Below are positions 1 to 9,600 of a DNA stretch of 64,000 bases, one piece after another; position 1 is the first letter of the stretch; each line of letters starts with the position of its first letter. The stretch is from Symbiodinium sp. CCMP2592 (taxonomy: Eukaryota > Sar > Dinophyceae > Suessiales > Symbiodiniaceae). The DNA lies in assembly GCA_905221615.1 (NCBI GenBank), contig CAJNDT010006010.1:121001-185000 (forward strand). Direction: 5' to 3'. The notes below the pieces were generated by a model. The model did no database searches. It saw nothing but the letters and a program-made list of their open reading frames with translations, and had not been told where the DNA came from. The position numbers and the translations under genes are program-made.

Positions 1-25
1 TTGCTCTTGGTGCCTTGAGGACGGC

Positions 26-301
26 ATGAGGTTCTCTCCGGAGGTCTCTTGTTTCAGCTCTGAGAGGTGGACTCTTCAGGGATGGCTGATCCGACGCAGA
101 GATCTCTCTGTTGGAGACCTTCTCTTCTTGGAGGGCCGTCGCTCTTGGCGGGTGCTGACCCAGGAGGATCTCGATGATCTGGGGAACTCTCTGCCTGGCA
201 GTCAAACACACTCTGAAGCTTCTGAGCATGATGAGCACCACTCTGATCATGATGATTGGGAGATGTTAGTTCCTCTCCCTGCCTCGCCCGAAGCGGCCTG
301 A
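26..301 (+). CDS. possible upstream exon, hypothetical acidic protein fragment
   Basis: Open frame of 91 codons starting at an ATG and ending in TGA. The C-terminal half is rich in Asp, Glu and His (a run including EHDEHHSDHDDWEM). I recognise no domain. It shares the high CTCT content of the gene downstream, and a pyrimidine tract ending in CAG follows the stop (about 307-323), so it may be a 5' exon of the same transcription unit. It could equally be the tail of a neighbouring element copy cut by the window edge. No function is proposed. Confidence 0.2.
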   Translation: MRFSPEVSCFSSERWTLQGWLIRRRDLSVGDLLFLEGRRSWRVLTQEDLDDLGNSLPGSQTHSEASEHDEHHSDHDDWEMLVPLPASPEAA

Positions 302-766
302 ACTGAACTCTCTCTCGCTTTCAGCAGAAACAGCCGGCTGCTCGCAGGGTCTCTGTCGCATGTTTGTTGAGCGGCCACTCTGAACAAGTCTTTTGAATAG
401 CCAAGAACTTCTCTTGTGCATTCGCCGCAAGACTCTTTTGAGCAGCCACGCTGAAGAAGGCAGAACTGAAGCAGTGTTCTCTTTTCAACCTTAGCAGAAG
501 CTCGTATCAGCCCCGCTCTGACCGTGTAAGTCCTTTAGAAAGGCATCGCCTCTCCATTGCAATGGCAATGGAGATCTCTTCGGAGGAGGAAGCGGCACCG
601 GATGCCGTCGGCTCTTCCCTCGGTCTTGCAGGAGCTGTCGTTGCCTCTGAGTCCAGCTCTTCCAGCAGACAAGGCACGTTTGGTAAAGTGTCAGCAATGA
701 ACAATGATCCTGCTCTCCTTTCCCTGCTCCTTTGAAAGCCGAAGCTTTCGCAAGCAAGGACATGAA

Positions 767-1740
767 GGCATAGTTTCTGAGGCCCTTTAAATCTGCTGTT
801 TCGGAGTCCCGTGGCTTTGGAAGCTAAAGCTTTCCCAATGCAGGGCTTGGCTTCTAAAGCTTGCTTTCCTTTTGAATCCAAGGCTTTCCCAATGCAGGGC
901 TTGGCTTCTAAAGCTTGCTTTCCTTTTAAAGACACCACCAGAACGGCCCTCCCCGGCGGGAGTTTATAATTGAGGGGGGTTTATAATTCTGCAGAACGGC
1001 TTTTGTTAGTACTCCATCAGGACGGATTGATTTTTGGCTCCGGGAATAAGGAATTTTATTAAGGAAGGCATGGTTTCTGGAGCCCTCTATATCTGCGGTT
1101 TCGGAGTCCCGTGGCTTTGGAAGCTAAAGCTTTCCCAATGCAGGGCTTGTCTTCTAAAGCTTGCTTTCCTTTTGAATCCAAGGCTTTCCCAATGCAGGGC
1201 TCGGCTTCTAAAGCTTGCTGTCCTTTTAAAGGCACCACCAGAACGGCCCTCCCCGGCGGGAGTTTATAATTGAGGGGGGTTTATAATTCTGCAGAACGGC
1301 TTTTGTTAGTACTCCATCAGGACGGATTGATTTTTGGCTCCGGGAATAAGGAATTTTATTAAGGAAGGCATGGTTTCTGGAGCCCTCTATATCTGCGGTT
1401 TCGGAGTCCCGTGGCTTTGGAAGCTAAAGCTTTCCCAATGCAGGGCTTGTCTTCTAAAGCTTGCTTTCCTTTTGAATCCAAGGCTTTCCCAATGCAGGGC
1501 TCGGCTTCTAAAGCTTGCTGTCCTTTTAAAGACACCACCAGAACGGCCCTCCCCGGAGGGAGTTTATAATTGAGGGGGGTTTATAATTCTGCAGAACGGC
1601 TTTTGTTAGTACTCCATCAGGATGGATTGATTTTTGGCTCCGGGAATAAGGAATTGTATTAAGGAAGGCATGGTTTCTGGAGCCCTCTATATCTGCGGTT
1701 TCGGAGTCCCGTGGCTTTGGAAGCTAAAGCTTTCCCAACG
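767..1740 (+). repeat. 300-bp tandem repeat, about 3.3 copies
   Basis: Three near-identical units with a period of exactly 300 bp (for example the ttataattgagggggg motif at about 963, 1263 and 1563), plus a truncated fourth unit ending near 1740. Each unit contains a 54-bp internal duplication (aatgcagggcttgg at 837 and 891). The short ORFs at 1034-1273 and 1334-1573 are simply the same repeat read twice. The array lies immediately 5' of the transposase-like gene and carries the G-rich motif also found 3' of it. This fits a subterminal or promoter array of the mobile element (inference). Confidence 0.9.
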
Positions 1741-1852
1741 AAGGGCTTCGCTCAGTATATAGGCATACGAGGCTTCGCTCTTGCTTGCAAAGCTTGCTTT
1801 CCTCTGACTCATTCGGCATGTCATTGAATCAATGCTTTCTTTCCCTCGTCAG

Positions 1853-4800
1853 GCCTGCAAGCTTCTCTTCGGCGGTTCTTCCAGCCCTCTCACCCAGAAG
1901 CTCAGAAGCCAGTGCGGTTCCTTCCCGGCAAGCAGGGCGGTCGGCCCCTCTCTCGCGAGATGAAGCAGATCATCGCTCAAGTAGCTGAAAAGCAAGCTCT
2001 CGAACAGAAAGCTCTCGACGAAGCTTTGATAGCTCGAGAGAGCGAAGTGCAAAGCAAGAAGCGGTACTACGGAGGCCGCCCCAAAGGCAGGAGCTCTGGG
2101 AGAAGCGATCTCCCAGTTGCCGTGCGGGCAGCTCTCGTGCAGGAGATGGAACTCGCTGTTGCAGGCGACCGCTTCTCTGACGAAACGGAGTTCTTCAGTT
2201 ACTTCGCCAAGAAGTTCGCTCTGCCGAAGAAGCGAGTCAAGACTCTGTGGCTGCAGCGGAGCTTGGTCAAGAAGACCTCTCAAAAGAACAAACTCTCACG
2301 CAAACCCCACCGCTACACTGGTGCCAAGGGCACCAAGAGGTCGCATCTCAAGCGTGCGTACAGAGGCTTTCGTCTGCCAGGAGCGGGTCGGAAGCACTCT
2401 TTCCCCGACTTGGTGGACAAGGCTCGTGAGTGGTTCAACGAGATGCGCTCTTACGGGAACCAGGTGCTTCGAGTGGACCTCTACAACTACTACATCCACC
2501 TCATGGAGATGGACAAGATACGGGTGCAGGCGGATCTCTCTGATCCGAAGCTGCTGCAGCCAAAGCGGACGCCTCTGCAGGTGAGGCTCTCGGAGCTGGA
2601 CAAGCAGCTGGCCTCTCAGAAGAAGAGCGACAAAGCCAAAGAGTCTCTGAAAGGTCGTCTCGAGAAGTGGTGCTCTGCAAGGAACTTGAGGCCTCACCTC
2701 GTCACCAAGCTCACGCCTCTCCAAGAGCAGTCGAGATGCCACTTGACGTGGCAATCTTTCGACAGGGCTCTCTGGCTTGCTGCCTGCTCTGACGAGGAGA
2801 CTCTGGGGAAGCACGTCTCTAAGCCAAAGCAGTTCTTGGAACACAGAGCCTCTCTCGCGATCCTTTTCGCCGATCAAATTCCGCTCTGGGTAAAGGCGGG
2901 TGCCGAGAGGTCTCTCTTCGCCGAGTGGGAGCGAAAACCCACCTCTCAGGCGGCTCTCCGGCAGGACTTGGCTGCTCTGCACGACAAAAAAACTCCGGGC
3001 AGGCGGACGTGGACTCTGGTCTGGTTGTGCAGCACCCAGACTCTTCCGGAGATGCTCAGGGTCAGAGGCAACTCCGCTCACGCCAGGACCTCTCTGCAAT
3101 GTTTTACTTGGGTCGTTTCTGTTATAATTCATAACCTTATTCCTGCCGGCAGGAGCCTCTCGCGGACCGCTTCCGCCTCACTTACGAAGCCCGGCAGGTC
3201 TTGTTGAACTACAACTCTCCGGGAACGCCGCCGACTGGCCTCTGTTACAAAGGTCTCATCATCATCAGCGGGCCTCATGCCAGACTCTCGAACATCTCTC
3301 AGGACGGCAAGTGGCTCTGCGATGAGACCTTTGAGTGGAGAGGGAACCTTGTCTCTCACAAGAAGGGCACCTCTGTTGGCAGGCTCATGGAGCCATGGAG
3401 AGCTCTGCGAGCCCAGAAGCCGCACCTCTTTGAGCACGTCTCTGTGATGATGCAACCGAGCTCTAATGCCGACAGCATCATACTCTCCTGGGTGGCCCAG
3501 GAACTCTCAGAGGCGTTTCCAGCTCTGCTGGTGCAGAGGGACTGCCTGGGAGCCTCTTTCACAGAGTCTGTCTCTGGTGCCCACTTCTTGGGGAACACGA
3601 TCCAGACTCTGGTCGCTCCGAAGATGACGGCCTCTCTCCAGTTGACGGACACAGCCTCTCGCATGCACTGGTCTTTCTGTTTTTGTTTCGAGCTCTCAAC
3701 TCCCAAACCCATTCTGAGGACTTCTCTCGCAGATTCAAGTCTCTGTGCCGCACCTCTATGGCGGAGAGGAGGTCTCTGGGCCAGAAGGCTCTGACAGAGA
3801 GCGGCAAATCCTCTGTCTGGGCTGCCTCTGTGGAGGACATCTGCGAGACCATCGTCTCTGCCCAGAAAGCCTGTGCCGAGGATGCCTCTGACTGGGTGCT
3901 CTCAGGGCTTCGGCGGAATGGCATGCTGGCCTACCGCCCTCTCGACGGCAAGCTCCAGCCGGCGGAGCTCTCCACGCCCTCTTTCAAGGACCTGCCGCAG
4001 GGCTCTGCAAGACTGCGAAGCGAATGGCTGGAACCACGCTTTGGCTGGGTGCAGGATGGAATCCCCTCTGAACCAGACTGGTCTCTGATTCCTGGCACGG
4101 CCGCTGCCCAGGAGCTCTTGGACTGGGACGTCGCTCACGGCGACAAGAACTCTGCATCTCTTCTCAAATCAGCATAGCTGTATGTTCTTGAATTAATTAG
4201 TCAAGTAATTTTGTCAAACGTCCCCTAACCCGATTTTCGAAGCTCTGAACAAGATTCACCATCCAGGAGGAGGACTACTTCTGTGACATGGACTCTCTGC
4301 CACCAACTCTTCGGTGGAACTGCTTCGAGAGCGGCGTTCTCAAGCTCCCGCCAGCTCTCTTGCAGAAAGCCTGGAAGAGGGAAGCTTCTCTCGCGGTGGA
4401 GGAGAAAGCGAGAATCCTCGCAAAGAAAGCTGAGAGACAGCTCGTCTCTCAAGCCAAGCGGTCTGTCTCTGAGAAGTTCAAAGAGGCGATGCGGCTCAAG
4501 CTGAAGGACATCTCTCGCCAGCAAGCTCTCGCTCTCCACGTCCCTGAAGCAGGGAAGGCGAAAGCCAAAGCGAAGCCTGCCTCTGGGAAGGCCGGCTCTC
4601 TGACGAAGGCTCTGAAGAAGGGACTCAAGAAGAGCTCTCTAAAGAAAGCTGCCGCTCTGTTGGCGGGCTCTCAGAAGAAGGTCCAGGAGCTGATCTCTGC
4701 ACCAGAGCCTCCGAAGACTCTGCAAGGCCCTCTCTTCGGCAAGCAGGTCCGCATCGTGGCGGAGCTCTCGCCCTCTCACCTTGTGGGCCAGGAGGGCAAG

Positions 4801-6022
4801 GTCTCTTCGCACCTCTCTCAGAAGCTGACTCTGCCGAGCTTTGGTCTGGCCTGTGCAACTCTGAACCTCTCGGAGAAGGATGTGATGCCTCTCTCCGAGA
4901 GCTGGACAAAGTCTCTGGAGTGGCAGCCTCTGCGGCTCTCCAGACTCTTCAAGAAGGAGGTGCTCTTGAACTGTGGTCTCTGGTGCGAAGACGACTCTTT
5001 CGTGCCGGAGCCCGTGGAGGTTACTCTTGCCAAGAAGCCGAAGATGCTCTTGGACCAGCAAATGAATGCTGCCTGGGCTCTCGTCCGCCACCACTTCGAG
5101 CAGAAAGGACCCTGCTCGTCTGTTTTGTAAGGACTCTGTCGTTGCATTTAGGACTCGTACTTAATGACTGTTTCTGACAGGAGAGAGCCTCTCGGACGTG
5201 TTCTTCGTGGACGCCTTCCTCTCCAGCTTTCTCTTGCAACACGAGAAAAAGGAGTACCTGATCGCTCACCTACAGACGCAATGGCAGGAGCACAACCTCC
5301 TCTTCATTCCGATCTACACACGGAAGCCAGACCACTGGACGCTGCTCGTCCTCCAGAAGGGCTCTGAGGGCGAACCGCCCAAAGCTCTCCTCGCCGACTC
5401 TCTGAAGAAAGACAAAGCTCCGACAGCATGTGCAAATGAGCTGAAGGGTCTCTTAGCCGACGTGGACAAGTCGCCTCTCACCGACTACCCGACGGTGACC
5501 CAGACCTCTGACGACTGCGGCTTCTTCTGTCTCGCCGTGATGGTGGAGTACCTCTCCCTCCGCCGTGGCGAAGGGCCCAAGCAGAGGGGCTCTCAGCACT
5601 CTCTAGTGGCGGATCTGAAGACCAAACTGTCGACCTTCACCTCTCAGCTGAAGGCCGAAGTCAAAAAGCTCTCGGACGAGAAGGAGGAATATCTCATGGA
5701 CCAGGCCGTTCAACTCAAGAAGGCCTCTGACAAGGCGAAACTCTTGGCGAAAAAGGCCGAGGCGGAAAAGGGCGAACTCTCGGCTTTGCAGAAGGCTGCT
5801 CTCAAGGTCCTGAAGGAAGGTGCTCCACCGGATGTCTCTGATTTGGGCAAAGAAGCCCTCGTGGACATCGAGCGGATCAAGACTCTCGGAGATCCAGGGG
5901 TGTGCTCTCGCTGTCACTGGCAGAGCGGCTGTGCCTCTTGCGATGTCTTTAAGTGCACTCGCTTCCACGTGCGAGAGCTCTGCCGCACTCTGGGCAAGAA
6001 GCCCCCAGCTTGGGCTCTCTGA
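1853..6022 (+). CDS. multi-exon transposase-like protein with C-terminal Ulp1-type cysteine protease
   Basis: About 1,200 residues assembled from five exons. Approximate exons are 1853-2964, 3153-3653, 3719 to about 4110-4170, 4267-5107 and 5181-6022. A pyrimidine tract and CAG at 1837-1852 precede the first exon seen; there is no ATG in this frame, so the true start lies upstream. Exon 1 has a coiled, Gln/Lys-rich start, a basic YYGGRPKGRSSGR patch and a segment like the CENP-B/Tc5 helix-turn-helix (AGRKHSFPDLVDKAREWF). Exons 2-3 carry conserved-looking blocks (FRLTYEARQ, ISGPHARLSNIS, VGRLMEPWRAL, QLTDT|DFSRRF, WVLSGLRRNGML) that I recall from a highly repeated dinoflagellate family. Exon 4 is a Lys/Ala-rich linker. 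Exon 5 is an Ulp1/C48 peptidase. Transposase activity is inferred; I cannot place a DDE triad with confidence. A 7-A run at 2984-2990 is a possible frameshift only if the intron begins later than 2965. Confidence 0.7.
2965..3152 (+). other. probable intron 1 (GA-AG, or a shorter GT-AG from 3061)
   Basis: Downstream the good reading frame restarts at 3153 (codons for EPLADRFRLTYEARQ) right after cggcAG. A donor at 2965 (gcag|GActtgg) is in phase, joins ...QAALRQ to EPLADRF and gives AG|G at both borders. A GT donor at 3061 is also in phase. The stretch between contains stops in the wanted frame. The acceptor is well supported; the donor is a choice between two. Confidence 0.55.
3654..3718 (+). 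other. intron 2, GC-AG, 65 nt
   Basis: The upstream frame ends ...SLQLTDT at 3653 and the downstream frame resumes at 3719 with DFSRRFKSLC. The removed segment starts GCCTCTCGC and ends TTCTGAG. Phase 0 is preserved on both sides. A GC donor is non-canonical but common in dinoflagellates. Confidence 0.75.
4111..4266 (+). other. probable intron 3, donor uncertain
   Basis: The upstream frame runs into TAG at 4175-4177 after ...DKNSASLLKSA. The downstream frame is open from 4267 (EEDYFCDMDSLPPTLRW) after atccAG. Several in-phase GA or GC donors lie between 4111 and 4165 (for example cag|GAG at 4111), so the exact exon end is open. The segment 4178-4250 is AT-rich compared with its surroundings, as expected of an intron. 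Confidence 0.5.
5108..5180 (+). other. intron 4, GA-AG, 73 nt
   Basis: A splice from cagaaag|GAccctg to ctgacAG|gagag joins ...VRHHFEQK and ESLSDVFFVDAFL through a split Gly codon in perfect phase. It removes the TAA at 5128-5130. The more obvious GTAAGG at 5127 would put the protease exon out of frame, so the GA donor is preferred. Confidence 0.75.
5181..6022 (+). other. Ulp1/SENP-type protease domain exon with Cys-rich tail
   Basis: The last exon holds the catalytic motifs of SUMO-type (peptidase C48) cysteine proteases in the right order: His in DHWTLLVLQ (codon 5333-5335), Asp in LLADSL (5396-5398), the oxyanion-hole Gln in TQTSDDCG (5501-5503) and the nucleophile Cys in DDCGFFCL (5516-5518). 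A coiled Lys/Glu/Ala-rich stretch follows. A Cys cluster (CSRCHWQSGCASCDVFKC) lies near the C-terminus and probably binds zinc. In known elements such as some CACTA and Mutator relatives, Ulp1-like proteases travel with transposases. Whether this one acts on SUMO or a related modifier is unknown. Confidence 0.8.
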
Positions 6023-6072
6023 TCGCGAAATTTCTCTGCGCAAGATTGAAAATCGCAGCTGAAGCTCTGCAG

Positions 6073-6470
6073 TTTCTCTCTCTCTGCAGACCTCAAACCA
6101 TCGCAGTAGCTGCATTTTCTCTCTCTCTCTGCAGACCTCAAGCCCTCGCAGTAGCTGCATTTTCTCTCTCTCTGCAGACCTCAAGCTCTCGCAGTAGCTG
6201 CAGTTTCTCTCTCTCTGCAGACCTCAAGCCATCGCAGTAGCTGCAGTTTCTCTCTCTCTGCAGTCCTCAAGCTCTCGCAGTAGCTGCAGTTTCTCTCTCT
6301 CTGCAGACCTCAAGCCATCGCAGTAGCTGCAGTTTCTCTCTCTCTGCAGTCCTCAAGCTCTCGCAGTAGCTGCATTTTCTCTCTCTCTGCAGACCTCAAG
6401 CCATCGCAGTAGCTGCAGTTTCTCTCTCTCTGCAGTCCTCAAGCTCTCGCAGTAGCTGCAGTTTCTCTCC
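6073..6470 (+). repeat. 43-bp tandem repeat, about 9 units
   Basis: The motif gcagtagctgca recurs at 6103, 6148, 6191, 6234, 6277, 6320, 6363, 6406 and 6449. The spacing is 43 bp except for one interval of 45. Each unit carries a CT run followed by GCAG (tctctctctctgcag). The array starts about 50 bp after the protease stop codon, so it would lie in the 3' untranslated or subterminal region of the element. Confidence 0.9.
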
Positions 6471-6535
6471 TTTTCTCTCTCTCACACAACAACACACAAC
6501 AAGAAGTATCTAATTTCGGGGATTTTGGGCCGGAA

Positions 6536-6612
6536 GGTTTTGTAATTGAGGGGGGGTTCATAATTGAGTTCCGGGGGTGGGGTTTTGTAATTGAGGGGGG
6601 ATTTATAAAAAG
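6536..6612 (+). repeat. G-rich terminal-like motif repeated at the element's right side
   Basis: Three degenerate copies of a (T)TGTAATTGAGGGGGG or CATAATTGAG motif lie within 75 bp. They echo TTATAATTGAGGGGGG in the 300-bp repeats on the left side. The orientation is direct rather than inverted. This is a plausible element boundary, because the CTCT-rich composition stops here. Confidence 0.5.
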
Positions 6613-6619
6613 TAGGTTA

Positions 6620-9600
6620 ACATTACCACATACTGGTCATTGTCATTGCTGGCAGCCCGACGCATGAGCAAGCAGAGCGATGAACAACCTCGTGTAAACT
6701 CACTCTCGCGGCCGCCACAAGTTTTGCAGCATTTCCGGCTCCAATATACGGGCTCCTCGTCGTATCGAGCGGCCGCCAGCGCTCTGTGAAGCGGAGTGTC
6801 ACCCGCAGTGTCCTGTTGACGGAGTTGGGCGAGCACCTGGCAGGTTGCTGCAATATGACTTGCCAGGCGAAAGACATGACCCAGGCGCCAGAGCACGACG
6901 GCTGAACAGGGAACACTCCACACCAGCGAGCGACCTGGGCCTCAATTGTTTTTCCCTCGCCCTGTCCGCGGCCCTGCACGCAAGCAACATGCCAAGCTGC
7001 CATAGCTGCGGGCAGCTCACGAAGCCTCAGCGGCACCCCGGGCAAAGAGCTTGAATTATCCTAAACCCCACGAGTCGAAGACAAGGTTCTATGGGCGCCG
7101 GGCCGGCAAAAGTAGCCACAACAGGGCAGAAGCTGGTCGTTGCTTAGTAACGTCGTCGTCGTTTTCGTACTAGTCGGCGTCGTATAAGATAACAAAGTTC
7201 CAACTCTTGTGCTCCTCTGTTCTGCTTTATCCTAGTCACGCAAGTTGCTTTGTGCCAGTGTACGAAGCCCGACCAAAACAGAGCCCGTGTGCTATAGAAC
7301 GCAGATGGGGGCACCGATGGCACGCTTGCGAAATGCCTCTGCCGTCGTTCACCTCTACCCACGAACTAAGTACATCAGACACAAAATTTCAAGATCGATG
7401 ATTTCGGAACACCTGCTGCCCAGCGAGCCTTCCCATTTGCAAAAATCATGGGCATGTTGCACAAAAAGCTGAACTGTGACTAATCTTGCAACCGAATACT
7501 GCAACAATCTCCTTCGTGACCAGTGTAGTTGGCATGCTGCCTCTCGAGAAGTGCACCTCTGGAGGTAAATCTCGGAAGCCGTCCACACATCCGAAGAGAT
7601 GTGCATTGCTGAACTGTATTCCAACAGAGTATCCTGACGTGCGCATAGGTGCAGTAGTTCTTCGAAACATGTGGAAAGCTAAGGCCTCTTCTGCAACTTA
7701 AGAGGAGGCCACAAAACGTAGACGGGATGATGGAGGCAGAAACGCTCTTTACTTCGGACCGTTGTTACTAGCAGGATCAATCAGGCTGTATCTCCGAATC
7801 ATGCAAGTTCTGCAGCATGTCCTTGTTGTGCTCGAGCGGTACTAAACCCTATAAGCCTGTGCCAAACCTGTGTCACACGCACAGCACTGTAGCACATGTC
7901 ACACCTAGTTAACGGGGGGATTTGAAAGGGTGGCCGAAGGTTGAAGAGGGAGACCCCGACCTCCTGCTGAATCAATTACATTCCCAATGCCGTGTGAGAA
8001 AGACGGCCTACTGCCGAAGAAATGGGGTGACGCATCAACAAAAAGTTGATCAGCATAAAGCACTTGGGACAGCAGCGTCAGAAGTCCGGGCACGAGGGGA
8101 GCGGGGAGGGGAACGGAAGGTATTGAAAGTTCTTGCAGATGCAAAGCTTTGTTTACAGACAACTCTCGCAAGCTCCGATGCTTTCGTGATCAAAGTTGAC
8201 CTGAACCTCCTCGGTATCTACGTCGAACACGTGGTGGCATGATGCAGTGCTGGCGGAGCTGCAGTGGCATCAGGATCGCAGGCCACGGAGCTGCAAAATG
8301 CAGAAGGGATCTGTCCTCAATTCGAACTTTGCTAGCAACGGTACAGAGCCCGCACGGCCTTGGCTGTGGATGGCTGTGGCTGTTCGATTGCCAGTAGATT
8401 GCAATGCATTGACATGAGAAGGTTTTCAAGATCGGCGGAATTGTTGAAGCAAGGTCAAGGGGTCGATACAATCAGAGTCAAGCGCGCAAACAAACAACAG
8501 CACCTGGCATTCAGCCTGTGATCAAAACATGATGTCCAGCACCGTTGTCAATTACATGAACAATTCAAGAAAGGAATCGCTTCAGCGCCACGGGCCCAAT
8601 TGCAAGTACTGCATGCCCAAATATTACATCTGACTTTGCCCGGCCCTACTGCTGATCCTCGAAATCCGTCACAGAGCGATTGGCGCGAAGACGCAGCAGG
8701 GTCCTGCTGCTGGCTTGTTTGCCAGCTATGTCGGGCTACGGCAGTGGCACACACCTTCTCCCTTTAATTTACGGTTCGCTACAGCGGTCGTGTTGGTTCT
8801 ACCGGAGACGCGAGGTTGGGAATTGATCCCACGGCTCAGGATTCGAACATTCGGTTCTACGAAGCTCCGAAGGGCTAACAACCCCGAAACTTTGAAGCCA
8901 ACTCATGAACAAGGTCGAGAAACTATTCATGCACTCGTTCACCTGTGGAGACCATCAGCTAAGGCCGACGACTCACACAAATTTGCGTTTTACAATCAAG
9001 CAGATCAACTCCTCCACCCAACATGCAACAGTTATCAAGGCACAAACACAACAGGCTCAGGCATCTGTGAATGTAATGGCCTGTGCATCCGTGCGTTTTG
9101 AATAGAAACAACATCTACATGCAGGCTTCAAGCACTCGTCCAAACAAAACTGATATGATACTGTCCTGTTCCTGACATGCTAAACACCATCTACACGCAT
9201 GGAACGCAACGACTTCTTTACGAAAGCAAGGACTTAAGCTGTTCCCTGTACAGCTCAAATTCCAAGGCCAAGCCGCTTCACCAATCAAATGGAACCCTAG
9301 GAACACCCTTTCTACATGACTTTACAAGGAGGCAGAAGGCTACCGTTGCATCTAAGGGCAGTTCACCACTGCATGCAAACAAGGTGGACATGCACGGAGG
9401 GACTCCCTGTCAGCTCGGAGAAGCCCTTCTCGGCGGCCGCCAATAAAGGTGTAGCACCGGAACCTTGGGGGCGAGTTTTGAGGGTTGAAACAAGCTTTGC
9501 AAAAAGGAAACGCAATGCTTTGCCTGTAAAGTGTGGGGATTGTGAGCTTTGCTGCTTCTGACTTCGGGGTTGTCACGGCTCCCGAGAACTTTACAGGGCT

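Noticed and set aside
5127-5180. GTAAGG...CAG as a canonical intron
   Set aside because: It puts the downstream Ulp1 exon in the wrong frame. The GA donor at 5108 restores it.
8820-8860. Possible tRNA from an attcgaac motif
   Set aside because: Only a partial B-box-like sequence. No cloverleaf could be drawn.
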